Of a DNA stretch of 52,222 nt, positions 19,222 through 27,759 are shown in pieces. The position numbers and the translations under genes were made by a program. Location: the NCBI GenBank assembly GCA_037482015.1, contig JBBFKT010000012.1, forward strand, positions 1 through 52,222. The letters run 5' to 3'. The number at the start of each line of letters is the position of its first letter. The stretch's first letter is position 1. The notes under the pieces are model-generated. The model was not told the DNA's origin. It worked only from the letters and a program-made list of their open reading frames with translations, and did no database searches. Origin of the DNA: Thermodesulforhabdaceae bacterium. Lineage in GTDB: Bacteria; Desulfobacterota; Syntrophobacteria; Syntrophobacterales; Thermodesulforhabdaceae.

Positions 19222-19563
19222 ATGATAGAGAAGTATGGTTTTGGTTCGATGGTAGTTAGTGGGCAAACCTATAAATCTGACCTAAAAATTATCGGTGATA
19301 GTGTTATTCCAAATTGGTGGAGGAAAGAGGGGCATAAACTAAGAGAAGAAGATATACAAGATATTTTGGATTATGAACCGGAAGTGTTGGTGGTTGGCAC
19401 AGGATTTTTCGGTCTGATGAAAATAGATGATGCACTGAGAAAGTTACTTGAAGAAAAAAGTATAAAACTGATTGCTGAAAGGACCGGTAAGGCTATGAAT
19501 GCTTTTAACGAAGCTTATAAAGAAGCCAAACGAGTAGCTGGAGCCTTTCATCTTACCTGTTAG
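19222..19563 (+). CDS. Mth938-like (DUF498) domain protein
   Basis: A 113-residue single-domain protein resembling the Mth938/DUF498 fold. Features include GSMVVSGQTYKSDLKIIGD near the N-terminus, VLVVGTGFFGLM in the middle and a C-terminal helix. Bacterial members are small soluble proteins of unsettled function; some are linked to respiratory complex assembly in eukaryotes. It starts 22 bases after dnaE and is 9 bases before holC, which suggests co-transcription. A role in replication is not implied. Confidence 0.75.
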   Translation: MIEKYGFGSMVVSGQTYKSDLKIIGDSVIPNWWRKEGHKLREEDIQDILDYEPEVLVVGTGFFGLMKIDDALRKLLEEKSIKLIAERTGKAMNAFNEAYKEAKRVAGAFHLTC

Positions 19564-19572
19564 AAGGATCCC

Positions 19573-20052
19573 ATGGTCATATTCTTTGAGACTACTCGTA
19601 AGGGAAAAGATCGAGATCTGGGTGAGCTTATAGAATCTATAGTGGAACGTTTTTCTCGGTCTGTTCATGTGATTACTTCTTCCACGATAGAAGCCACTCG
19701 TATTGATAATCTCTTGTGGACATTCAAAAAGGAGTCATTCATACCTCATGTTATTTTAGGCCCTGGAGAATCTACAGAAGAACGGTTAGAAAAGGTTTTC
19801 ATTACTGTTGGATTGACTGTTTTACAGAACTGTGATGTTGTAATACCTCTTGATGTTGATCAAGGTGAGGATATTTTTTTATCTTACAAAGATGGTATAG
19901 TAATAGTCCTTGGTGATGATCAGGATCAGAAAGAACGAGCAAGAGAATTATGGCGGAGGCTTGCTAGGCTTAATGTTCCCAGACACCATGTTTTTTCGCG
20001 AGATAAAAATTCATGGCTTGAATTATTAAACCATGTTTGGGAGAAGGCATAG
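19573..20052 (+). CDS. holC: DNA polymerase III chi subunit (HolC) homologue
   Basis: A 159-residue protein matching the HolC pattern: an N-terminal strand (VIFFETTRKG), the block RIDNLLWTFKKESFIPHVI that corresponds to the conserved D-LLWTF-SF-PH signature, then CDVVIPLD and a C-terminal arginine-rich helix. HolC links the clamp loader to SSB on lagging-strand DNA. The position downstream of dnaE supports the call. The ATG follows AGAAGGAT. The sequence is divergent outside the signature, so family membership is likely but less certain than for dnaE. Confidence 0.75.
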   Translation: MVIFFETTRKGKDRDLGELIESIVERFSRSVHVITSSTIEATRIDNLLWTFKKESFIPHVILGPGESTEERLEKVFITVGLTVLQNCDVVIPLDVDQGEDIFLSYKDGIVIVLGDDQDQKERARELWRRLARLNVPRHHVFSRDKNSWLELLNHVWEKA

Positions 20053-20061
20053 AAGGATGCC

Positions 20062-20352
20062 ATGAGCCTAAATGAAGGAGATAATCTTGCATTGCGCAAA
20101 AAGAAAATAAAATATCATGTTTCTAGGCGTGCAAACCTTGAGTTAGAGGCACTTTTAAGAAATTTCTGGACTCAACAGGGGGAGAGCCTTTCAGAAGATC
20201 AAATAAAGGATTTTGAAAATATCCTTGAATTAAACGACCTGGATCTTCTTGAGATGATCTTGGGCATAAAGCCTGTGCTTAAAAAAGAATGGGAAAACAT
20301 TATTCTTATGATTCGCAGATCTTGGAATCAGAAAAAGGAAATTGCTGAGTAA
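20062..20352 (+). CDS. SdhE-like FAD assembly factor (succinate dehydrogenase assembly factor 2 family)
   Basis: A 96-residue all-helical protein with the family pattern SRRANLELEALLRNFW (equivalent to RRG-x-E-D/L-x-L-x-F) and a central acidic LELNDLDLLEMILG. SdhE proteins promote covalent flavinylation of succinate dehydrogenase or fumarate reductase flavoproteins. The gene starts 9 bases after holC, preceded by AGAAGGAT, and is convergent with lepB 17 bases further on. No succinate dehydrogenase gene is in the window. The second motif residue is Ala rather than the usual Gly in RRG, which may affect function. Confidence 0.65.
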   Translation: MSLNEGDNLALRKKKIKYHVSRRANLELEALLRNFWTQQGESLSEDQIKDFENILELNDLDLLEMILGIKPVLKKEWENIILMIRRSWNQKKEIAE

Positions 20353-20369
20353 ACTTTGAACTCCTGTTT

Positions 20370-21026
20370 TTAGCGTATTAATCGTCCAATCCTGCTCCAT
20401 CTTACGAAGAATTTATTTGGGTTTAGGCTTAAGTGGCCGTTTGAATTCCACGACCAGTATATTATAAAGGCTTTGCCTTTAACCGCCGATATGTCAACGA
20501 ATTTCCAGAAACGGCTGTCGTAACTTTCGTCCCGGTTATCGCCCATAACGAAAAAGCTATTAGGTGGGACATTAATGGGGCCCAAGTTGTCCCTAGGGCT
20601 TAATTCAGCGGGTAATATGCGAGAATCTGTGTGTTGAACGTAGGGTTCTTCAAGTTCCCGATCATTAACGTAAACGCGTTTGTTTTTTATGAACACCTTA
20701 TCTCCAGGAACCCCGATTACTCGCTTGATAAAATCCTTTCCAGGATCCAGAGGATACTTAAACACGATAATATCCCCTCTTGTTGGTGTTGCTCTGTGCC
20801 AGATAGTTGTATCTATAAAGGGGATTTTAACGTCATAGGTGAACTTGGTTACTAGGATGTGATCCCCAATTAATAGGGTAGGTATCATTGAACCGGACGG
20901 AATTTTGAACGCTTGCACGACAAAAGCTCGAATGAGCAGGGCAAGCATCAAAGCGATAATGATAGATTTGACATATTCCCAAACGATTTGACGTGGCGAT
21001 CTTTGTGTTTGAGATTGTTCTTCCAT
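20370..21026 (-). CDS. lepB: Signal peptidase I
   Basis: A 218-residue type I leader peptidase. An N-terminal membrane helix (IIIALMLALLIRAFVV, about residues 22-38) precedes the nucleophile Ser46 in PSGSMIPTL. The general base Lys101 is in DFIKRVIGVPGD, and the box GDNRDESYDSR follows. I chose ATG 21026, which has AAAGGAG just upstream; a longer reading to 21206 would run across the divergent pilM start. It cleaves signal peptides of exported proteins such as those encoded nearby. It is divergent from pilM. Confidence 0.95.
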   Translation of the reverse strand: MEEQSQTQRSPRQIVWEYVKSIIIALMLALLIRAFVVQAFKIPSGSMIPTLLIGDHILVTKFTYDVKIPFIDTTIWHRATPTRGDIIVFKYPLDPGKDFIKRVIGVPGDKVFIKNKRVYVNDRELEEPYVQHTDSRILPAELSPRDNLGPINVPPNSFFVMGDNRDESYDSRFWKFVDISAVKGKAFIIYWSWNSNGHLSLNPNKFFVRWSRIGRLIR

Positions 21027-21050
21027 AAAAACTCCTTTTTTATTTTTTTT

Positions 21051-21070
21051 TTGCTTTTTGCAAAAAGCAA
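21051..21070. promoter_or_regulatory. 20-bp perfect palindrome in the lepB-pilM intergenic region
   Basis: The core GCTTTTTGCAAAAAGC is extended by TT and AA on each side to a perfect 20-bp palindrome, next to a long T-run. It lies 25 bases from the lepB start and 76 bases from pilM. It could be an operator or a strong hairpin in the lepB leader. A candidate -10 for pilM (TATAAT) is seen near 21112. Confidence 0.45.
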
Positions 21071-21145
21071 GTATATATGAATTAGCAGCTAACTTGCAAG
21101 ATTGGGGGCTATAATTGTGTCGCAAAAATAGAAAGGGATGAGGGT

Positions 21146-22216
21146 ATGGCCTTTTTAAGAAGAAAGAAGGCGTTGATAGGTTTGGATATTGGTTCTCATT
21201 CCGCAAAAATTCTTCAACTCAAGCAAACCAGAAATGAATTCATAGTTCAGAAAGTTGGGATGGCTCAATATCCCTCGGGTTCTTTTGATGGCCATCACAT
21301 TGCTGATATAAAAGCTGTAGCAAAGACAATATCAAAGCTGTGGCAGAATCTGAATCTGGAAGGGAAAAAAGTGGTTCTTAGTGTGCCTGGTAACGAGATA
21401 ATGACAGAGATGCCTCGTATCCCCCTAATGAAAAGATCCGCTGTTTTCTCTTACGTTGATGATAAAATCAAAGATTTTATTACGTACTCACCTGATGAAG
21501 TTTTTTACGGAGTGGATATTCTTGAAGAAAACAAGGAAGGAACCTTGACTATCCTTATCGCCTATGCAAGGCGGGGTATAGTGTATGATTATGAAAAGCT
21601 TATGAGCATTGCTGGACTCTATCCTGTCATTCTTGATGTTGATTATTTTGCCCTTTTTAATGCATTCGAAGCAACAGAAGGACTTCCTGCCGATGAAGTT
21701 ATAGCTCTGGTGGATATAGGGGCATCTAAAAGTATTTCGGTTATTATCGAAAATAAATTTCCAGCATTTACCAAGTCTTTCCTGATGGGAACTAATGAAC
21801 TAATTTTTCAGTTGATGGATAAATTCACACTTTCTTACCAAGATGCTTATGGTTTTATCACAGGCACTGTCGATCCCGATGTAATTGCCTATCCTGAAGA
21901 TGAAGTTAGAGCGCTCCTCCTGTTTTTTATAGATCAAATGGTTTCAGAGATGAAAAACATTATGGATTATTTTTCAAGCCTCGAGGGCAAAAAAGTAAAA
22001 AGAGTATTTCTAAGTGGAGGACTGGCTCGATCTCCGGGTATAGCTTTGCAAATCGAGAAAAGTCTTGGTATCCCCGTTTTTATTTTTAATCCTCTTGCTA
22101 GCGAGAAAGTTAAGGTGGAATCGGATGTAGATCCAGATTATGTCAGAGCCATAGGTCCTCAGATGGCGATATGTTTTGGATTGGCTTTGAGGCAGGAGGA
22201 GGGCAAGGGGAAATGA
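21146..22216 (+). CDS. pilM: Type IV pilus assembly protein PilM
   Basis: A 356-residue actin-like cytoplasmic ATPase of the PilM family. Features are LIGLDIGSHSAKILQLK at the N-terminus, LVDIGASKSISVII in the second phosphate loop and RVFLSGGLARSPGIALQIE near the C-terminus. PilM binds the short cytoplasmic tail of PilN and joins the cytoplasmic motor to the inner-membrane PilNO platform. It overlaps pilN by 4 bases (ATGA). It is the first gene of pilM-N-O-Q. Confidence 0.95.
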   Translation: MAFLRRKKALIGLDIGSHSAKILQLKQTRNEFIVQKVGMAQYPSGSFDGHHIADIKAVAKTISKLWQNLNLEGKKVVLSVPGNEIMTEMPRIPLMKRSAVFSYVDDKIKDFITYSPDEVFYGVDILEENKEGTLTILIAYARRGIVYDYEKLMSIAGLYPVILDVDYFALFNAFEATEGLPADEVIALVDIGASKSISVIIENKFPAFTKSFLMGTNELIFQLMDKFTLSYQDAYGFITGTVDPDVIAYPEDEVRALLLFFIDQMVSEMKNIMDYFSSLEGKKVKRVFLSGGLARSPGIALQIEKSLGIPVFIFNPLASEKVKVESDVDPDYVRAIGPQMAICFGLALRQEEGKGK

Positions 22217-22812
22217 TACGGCTAAACCTTCTTCGAGAAAGAAAAATCGAAAAGCCCAAAACCCTGATGTGGCAGTTTTGGCTTTATATACTAGTGATCA
22301 TCTTGGAGCTTGCAATAACTGGAGCTGTGTGGAAGTATCAAGATCAAAAAATTAAAAAACTGGATATGGAAAAAAGCCAGCTTGATGCTGAGATAAAGGT
22401 GTATGAAAAATATGACAAAATCTTAAAGGATCTTCAGGCAAAGCTAAACGACGTAAAAAAGAGAACAGAAGTTATATCAGGTCTTACAAGAGATAGGGAT
22501 AATGTTGTTAGACTTCTTGCACTTATGACAATTTTGCTCCCTGAAGATAGTATGTGGTTTGAAGAAGTTAGATTTTCAGGAAATGTGGTTACAATTATAG
22601 GATTTGCTAAAAGTAATGAGACCCTAGTAGAATTTATGAGAAGTTTGGAAAAGTCATCTTTTGCTCCTCAGGAAGATATAAATCTTGTCGTATCAAGGGC
22701 TGAAGAATACTTCGGTAATGTTTTACGTAAATTTGAATTAAGGTTCAAATATAAAAATTTTTCTCAAGTTATAGCTTCGACAAAGGAAAAACAAGAGCCA
22801 AAGAAACCTTGA
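22213..22812 (+). CDS. pilN: Type IV pilus assembly protein PilN
   Basis: A 199-residue bitopic inner-membrane protein. The start at 22213 overlaps the pilM stop and gives the conserved N-terminus MIRLNLLRER, the PilM-binding segment INLL of this family. One membrane helix (about residues 21-40) is followed by a coiled coil and a ferredoxin-like periplasmic domain. It partners with PilO. An in-frame start 42 bases upstream has no support and would add residues inside pilM. The spacing of 21 bases to pilO supports one operon. Confidence 0.92.
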   Translation: MIRLNLLRERKIEKPKTLMWQFWLYILVIILELAITGAVWKYQDQKIKKLDMEKSQLDAEIKVYEKYDKILKDLQAKLNDVKKRTEVISGLTRDRDNVVRLLALMTILLPEDSMWFEEVRFSGNVVTIIGFAKSNETLVEFMRSLEKSSFAPQEDINLVVSRAEEYFGNVLRKFELRFKYKNFSQVIASTKEKQEPKKP

Positions 22813-22833
22813 TATAGTTTGGAGATAAAGAGC

Positions 22834-23454
22834 ATGAAATTTAAAAATGACCTTGCTCAGAAAAAAGAAGTTATAGAATCTTATCTCAAAACTCTTTCTA
22901 ATAGAAAAAAAATTGCGATTTTAATAGGAACTGTTTTGATTATATCTGGAAGTTTTTGGTATTTTATATACCAAGGCAATGAAAAAATAATTGCCCAGAA
23001 GACAAAAGAGATTGAAGAAGCAAGAAACCGTTTAGATCAATTGAAAAGAGCTGAAAAAATGTCCAAAGATTTAGAGAAGCAATTGACTGAAGCAGAAGCT
23101 AAGCTTCAGGAATTGCTTGTGTTTCTGCCTGATATTCGTGAAATTCCATCAATATTAGAGAATATTTCTGGTCTCGGAGGTCGAGTTGGCTTGAAGCAAC
23201 TAATTCTCTTTGAACCTAAAGGCGAAGAGTTAAGAGAATATCACGCTGCCATTCTTATACATCTTACGATGTTAGGCGATTATAACAAGGTGGGAATGTT
23301 TTTTGATGAACTTGCTCACACTCAGAGAGTGCTAAAAGTCAGAGATTTTACAATGAAACGCAAAGGTAATGGAGAAGTTGATGTCGATTGTATGGTTGAG
23401 ACCTACAGGTATGTAGAAAAACCACCTGAACAACCTAAAGGAAAGAAAAAATAG
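22834..23454 (+). CDS. pilO: Type IV pilus assembly protein PilO
   Basis: A 206-residue PilO-family protein. ATG 22834 is preceded by GGAGATAAAG and was chosen over a TTG at 22819. A short cytoplasmic segment precedes a membrane helix (ILIGTVLIISGSFWYFIY), then a coiled coil (about residues 50-95) and a compact periplasmic domain. PilO forms a heterodimer with PilN and normally contacts the lipoprotein PilP. The next gene begins only 15 bases later and is pilQ, so no pilP is present in the usual position. Confidence 0.9.
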   Translation: MKFKNDLAQKKEVIESYLKTLSNRKKIAILIGTVLIISGSFWYFIYQGNEKIIAQKTKEIEEARNRLDQLKRAEKMSKDLEKQLTEAEAKLQELLVFLPDIREIPSILENISGLGGRVGLKQLILFEPKGEELREYHAAILIHLTMLGDYNKVGMFFDELAHTQRVLKVRDFTMKRKGNGEVDVDCMVETYRYVEKPPEQPKGKKK

Positions 23455-23469
23455 GTGGGAGGTAGTGAA

Positions 23470-25425
23470 ATGGAATTTATGATAAACTACATTATTGCGA
23501 GAATTATTAAAGATCGAGGTTTTTATAGTTATAGCGGTAGTGGGATTTTTTTATCAAAAAGAATAGTTTTACTGCTTAGCATAGTTCTTTTGGGAGTTAT
23601 CTTTGTAAAGGTGGGATCAATTTATGCTGATTCTGATGCCAAATTGCTGAAAATATCAGGATTGGATCAGGAAGGAGCTTTTGTGCTAACTATAGAAACA
23701 GATAAACCCTTCAAAGATTGCAAAATCTTAGATCCAAAAGATAAGACGAAACTTAATATCTTGCTCGAAGGGGTTGGTTTAGAAGGGCCTGTGGCATCCG
23801 TTCCTATACGTTCTTCTTACTTAAAACGTGTTATAATGAAGTCGCATAATCAGGGCGTTTTGATTACTGGAGAACCACAATTAGATTGGAATGGCTTTAC
23901 GATAGATAAACATCAGACTACCGTATATATACGAATCTATCCAGCCTCGAATTCAATAACCTCAAATAAAAACAGTTCCTCTGGTGGTTATGCTAAAGAC
24001 GGTTATTCCCACCAGAATTATGCACTTACACCAGTGGTTGATAAAGGTAAGGACTTATTACCTGCGGTTGCCCCAGGTGGTTCTGTAACTATGGGTTCTG
24101 AATCTATAATTGAAGGACCGAAAGTTTATACTGGAAAACCTATAAGTCTTGATCTGGTGGATGCTGATATTAAAAACGTTATACGTTTAATTGCTGATCT
24201 TACTGGCATGAACATTGTCGTGGATCCTGATGTCGGTGGTAAAATTACTCTGAAAGTTGAGCAAGTTCCCTGGGATCAAGTGCTTGATATGATATTAAAA
24301 GTTAATAATCTAGGCACAGAACAAACTGGTGACGTGTTGCGTATTGCAAGAAAAGAGAAACTACGCAAAGAACTTGAAGAACAGCAAGCTCTTATTAAAG
24401 CCAAACAACAATTAATAGAAGAACAAATGAACTTGGAAAAATCCAAGAAAAATGTCGGGGTTCTTGAAACTCACTATCTTACCATCAATTATGCCGACAT
24501 GGACGTCGTAAAAAGGCAAATTGAGAACACTGTAAAAAGTGGTGACGGAAAAGTGGAACTTGATCCCAGGACAAGAACTATTATTTATACCGACTATGCT
24601 CCTAGAATAGATGATGCTAAAAGGCTTATTGCAATGCTTGATAAACCCCTTCTACAGGTTCTACTGGAAGCGCGTATTGTTACCGCAACATCAAATTTTG
24701 CAAGATCGCTTGGAGTAGATTGGGGATTTAACTACCGAAATATAGGGAATACAACCTTTGATCCTACCAATCCTAAAAATAAGGCTACGTCATATTCGCC
24801 TGGTTTTGCTATAAATAACACTCCCGCAACAACAAGTGCACCCCTTAGTTCTACTCTCGGGTTTGGATGGAATCTCCTTCGAGGAAGAGATCTTTTTTCT
24901 ATTGATATGAGTTTGAAGCTAGGAGAAAAGAGAGGGGCTGCGAAGCTGGTTTCTTCTCCTAAAGTTCATACACTTAATAACCAGCAGGCTAAAATAAGCC
25001 AAGGTCTCGAGATTCCTTACACTGTGCAGGGAAAGGAGCAAGAACCTACTACGGAGTTCAAGGAAGCTAAATTAGAACTTAATGTTACTCCAAGTGTTAC
25101 CCCTGACAAAAGGATTTTGCTCGATCTATCCGTGGAAAAATCGGATCCCGATTTTTCCGTAGTTTCGGCTAAAGGTGAACCGTCCATCAAAAGAAGGGCA
25201 GTTACAACCAAAATCCTTGTGGAAGATGGCTCGATTGTGGTGCTTGGTGGAGTTTTGGAGGAGTCGATGAGCACAGCTAATGTTTCAACTCCTGGCATGT
25301 CCAAAATACCTGTTCTTGGGAACTTGTTTAAGTCTAAGGATACCAAGGTTGAAAAAAACGAACTCTTGATTTTTATACGTCCAAAGATTATAGAACTCCC
25401 GCAGGTTCAACTCTCAGCTCAATAA
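23470..25425 (+). CDS. pilQ: Type IV pilus secretin PilQ
   Basis: A 651-residue outer-membrane secretin through which the pilus passes. Start 23470 is supported by GGGAGG seven bases upstream. A signal or membrane segment lies near residues 31-52. An AMIN-like region follows, then a secretin-and-TonB N-terminal domain beginning ISLDLVDADIKNVIRLI, a charged coiled-coil stretch (about residues 294-330), an N1 domain and the secretin core with VPVLGNLFKS-type ending (KIPVLGNLFKSK). The coiled coil between domains is longer than I expect in PilQ. It follows pilO directly without a pilP gene. Confidence 0.93.
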   Translation: MEFMINYIIARIIKDRGFYSYSGSGIFLSKRIVLLLSIVLLGVIFVKVGSIYADSDAKLLKISGLDQEGAFVLTIETDKPFKDCKILDPKDKTKLNILLEGVGLEGPVASVPIRSSYLKRVIMKSHNQGVLITGEPQLDWNGFTIDKHQTTVYIRIYPASNSITSNKNSSSGGYAKDGYSHQNYALTPVVDKGKDLLPAVAPGGSVTMGSESIIEGPKVYTGKPISLDLVDADIKNVIRLIADLTGMNIVVDPDVGGKITLKVEQVPWDQVLDMILKVNNLGTEQTGDVLRIARKEKLRKELEEQQALIKAKQQLIEEQMNLEKSKKNVGVLETHYLTINYADMDVVKRQIENTVKSGDGKVELDPRTRTIIYTDYAPRIDDAKRLIAMLDKPLLQVLLEARIVTATSNFARSLGVDWGFNYRNIGNTTFDPTNPKNKATSYSPGFAINNTPATTSAPLSSTLGFGWNLLRGRDLFSIDMSLKLGEKRGAAKLVSSPKVHTLNNQQAKISQGLEIPYTVQGKEQEPTTEFKEAKLELNVTPSVTPDKRILLDLSVEKSDPDFSVVSAKGEPSIKRRAVTTKILVEDGSIVVLGGVLEESMSTANVSTPGMSKIPVLGNLFKSKDTKVEKNELLIFIRPKIIELPQVQLSAQ

Positions 25426-25458
25426 CACATCAATGGCAGATTTGAAAAGGGGACTGTT

Positions 25459-26079
25459 ATGCGATTTGGAAAATGGTTGTTTCTGCTTATTCTTTTGATG
25501 ATGGTGGCGGGTTGTTCTCTATTTTCTCCCTCTTCTCAGGAAACTAAAGTGGAAAAACCTGTTGTGCCCCCAAAAGTTGAACTCAAATTCGATTACTTGC
25601 GCCCGGCTTATATGGTTAAGGATCCTAAGATCTTCGTCTACAAGTCAAAACGCAGAATGTATGTTTTTGATGGTGATACTATTGTTCGCGACTATCCGAT
25701 AGGTCTAGGGAAAAATCCCCAAGGAGATAAAGAGCGTGAAGGAGACGGTAAAACACCGGAGGGAGTGTTCTATGTTTGTAGGAAAAATGAAAGGAGCAAA
25801 TTTTATAAATCTATAGGTTTGAGTTATCCATCTCTTGCCCATGCTGAGAAGGCTCTAATGAATGGTCTAATTACTGTGAGCGATTATCGAAGAATAGAAG
25901 ATGCATACCGCCGTTATGACACTCCCCCATGGGATACTCCTCTTGGAGGTTATATATTTATCCACGGTGGTGGGGCTCATTCGGATTGGACAGAAGGCTG
26001 TATCGCTCTTTACAATTCTGATATAGACGAGTTGATTGAAATGGTCCGTGTAGGAACTCCTGTTTATATATACCCATGA
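25459..26079 (+). CDS. L,D-transpeptidase lipoprotein (YkuD domain)
   Basis: A 206-residue lipoprotein. The signal peptide ends in the lipobox VAGC (Cys19), and a Pro-rich linker follows. The YkuD domain begins KIFVYKSKRRMYVFDGD and contains the catalytic motif HGGGAHSDWTEGCIAL, with the active-site Cys in the position of the usual SHGC. Such enzymes make 3-3 peptidoglycan cross-links or anchor proteins to the wall. Position after pilQ (33-base gap) suggests co-transcription and perhaps wall remodelling around the secretin; this is inference. An insertion rich in Arg and Tyr lies before the motif. Confidence 0.88.
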   Translation: MRFGKWLFLLILLMMVAGCSLFSPSSQETKVEKPVVPPKVELKFDYLRPAYMVKDPKIFVYKSKRRMYVFDGDTIVRDYPIGLGKNPQGDKEREGDGKTPEGVFYVCRKNERSKFYKSIGLSYPSLAHAEKALMNGLITVSDYRRIEDAYRRYDTPPWDTPLGGYIFIHGGGAHSDWTEGCIALYNSDIDELIEMVRVGTPVYIYP

Positions 26080-26382
26080 CGATTATTTTTATTTGCCCAT
26101 GGTATTACTTAGTAGTTAATTGTATCAATTTTTAGTAAGGATACTGTTTTACGGATTTTTCCTGCAAGTTAAGTTCAACCTTATAAACTACCCTAATGTG
26201 TCATCACTGCTTTGCGATTTTTAGAAAAATAAAAATCAATTCGTTCTAAAAGTGTCCACATCCATTCGTTATGGTCAGCTTTTTGGGAACATACTTGATA
26301 CAATTTGACCATCTCTTGGGACTAGCTATAATCTTCTAGAGAAAAACTATTTCAGTTGCCCTATGTGTGAGGTTTAAGCAAA
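26080..26382 (+). promoter_or_regulatory. Intergenic region with a near-consensus promoter for rarA
   Basis: No gene is visible in this 303-base stretch. A strong sigma-70 promoter is seen at 26305-26332: TTGACC, 16 bases, then a perfect TATAAT. Transcription would start near 26339, about 44 bases before rarA. The rest is AT-rich without a convincing terminator for the pil operon. Confidence 0.6.
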
Positions 26383-27759
26383 ATGAGTCTTGATTTTATT
26401 AGACGAGAACCACTTGCAGAACGTATGCGCCCAACTCGCATTGAAGAATTCGTGGGGCAAGAACATCTTCTCGCTCCGGGAAAGATTCTTTGGAGATTTT
26501 TCCAGAAAAAGGATTTTCCTTCTCTTATACTCTGGGGAACTGCCGGTTCTGGTAAAACCACTCTGGCAAGGCTTATCGTAAAACACTGTGACGGCCATTT
26601 TATGACATTTTCAGCCGTTACCGCTGGAGTTCATGATATTCGGCGAGCAGCTGACGAGGCTGAAACGGTCTGGAAGACTAAAGCCAAACGTTCTTGGCTC
26701 TTTATTGATGAAATTCACAGGCTTAATAAGGCTCAGCAGGATGTCCTTTTGCCTTATGTGGAATCCGGTCTTTTTCGGCTTATAGGTGCTACTACAGAAA
26801 ATCCATCTTTTGAAATCAATAGCCCGTTGCTTTCTAGAGTACATGTGCTTTTGCTTCGTCCACTTTCTTCAAAAGATCTAGCCGCAATAATGGATAGAGC
26901 ACTAACCGATAAAGAACGGGGGCTTGGAGCCTATCCTGTAGAGATTAGCGAGAAGGCAAAGGATTTGATAATCCAGTGGGCGGGTGGAGATGCTAGACGG
27001 CTTCTAAATACCCTTGAAGCAGTTGTTATGACCACACCACCAGACCCAGATAAAAAAATCCGTTTTATTGATGAACAGGCTGTGCAAGATGCCATGCAGA
27101 GACCGGCTATACGATATGATAAAACTGGGGATCAGCATTACGATTTGATTTCCGCCCTCCATAAGAGCATTCGTGGAAGCGATCCAGATGCTTCTCTCTA
27201 CTGGCTTTCCCGTATGCTTGAAGCAGGTGAAGATCCTCTTTACATAATGAGGCGAGTTATCCAGGCGGCTTACGAAGATGTGGGCCTTGCTGACCCATTT
27301 GCCTTGGTGGAAGCTGTTTCTGCTTTTCAGGCTTACCAAATAATGGGAAGTCCAGAGGGTGATCTTGCAATTGCTCATGCCGTTGTATATTTGTCCCTGG
27401 CTCCCAAGAGCAACAGTGTTTATAAGGCTTTTGGAAAGGCAAGAGCGTTTGCTGCTCAAACAGGCACCATCCCTGTCCCTTTGCATCTTCGTAATGCTCC
27501 TACAGAACTTATGAGAAATTTGGGTTGTGGAAAAGACTACAAATATCCTCACGACTACCCAGAAGGGTGGATTCCGGAATTTTATATGCCAGAAGGATGG
27601 GAAGACATTCGTTTCTACGAACCAACCAACCGAGGCTGGGAAGGAAGATGGAGTAACTTGCTTTCTGAACGTCGCAAAAAAATGAAAGCTATGATCAACC
27701 GTGTTAAAAAAGGAGAAGGTCATTATGCTACAGAACAGCAAAAACGTGATGAAACTTGA
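26383..27759 (+). CDS. rarA: Replication-associated recombination protein A (MgsA/RarA AAA+ ATPase)
   Basis: A 458-residue RarA/MgsA clamp-loader-like ATPase acting at stalled forks and on single-stranded DNA ends. The N-terminus has PLAERMRPTRIEEFVGQEHL, Walker A is WGTAGSGKTTLAR, Walker B FIDEIHRLNKAQQD, and the sensor region GATTENPSFEIN. The C-terminal helical domain includes RMLEAGEDPLYIMRR and YPHDYPEGW, both typical of the family. The 3' end overlaps the start of pgi by 35 bases. Confidence 0.95.
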   Translation: MSLDFIRREPLAERMRPTRIEEFVGQEHLLAPGKILWRFFQKKDFPSLILWGTAGSGKTTLARLIVKHCDGHFMTFSAVTAGVHDIRRAADEAETVWKTKAKRSWLFIDEIHRLNKAQQDVLLPYVESGLFRLIGATTENPSFEINSPLLSRVHVLLLRPLSSKDLAAIMDRALTDKERGLGAYPVEISEKAKDLIIQWAGGDARRLLNTLEAVVMTTPPDPDKKIRFIDEQAVQDAMQRPAIRYDKTGDQHYDLISALHKSIRGSDPDASLYWLSRMLEAGEDPLYIMRRVIQAAYEDVGLADPFALVEAVSAFQAYQIMGSPEGDLAIAHAVVYLSLAPKSNSVYKAFGKARAFAAQTGTIPVPLHLRNAPTELMRNLGCGKDYKYPHDYPEGWIPEFYMPEGWEDIRFYEPTNRGWEGRWSNLLSERRKKMKAMINRVKKGEGHYATEQQKRDET

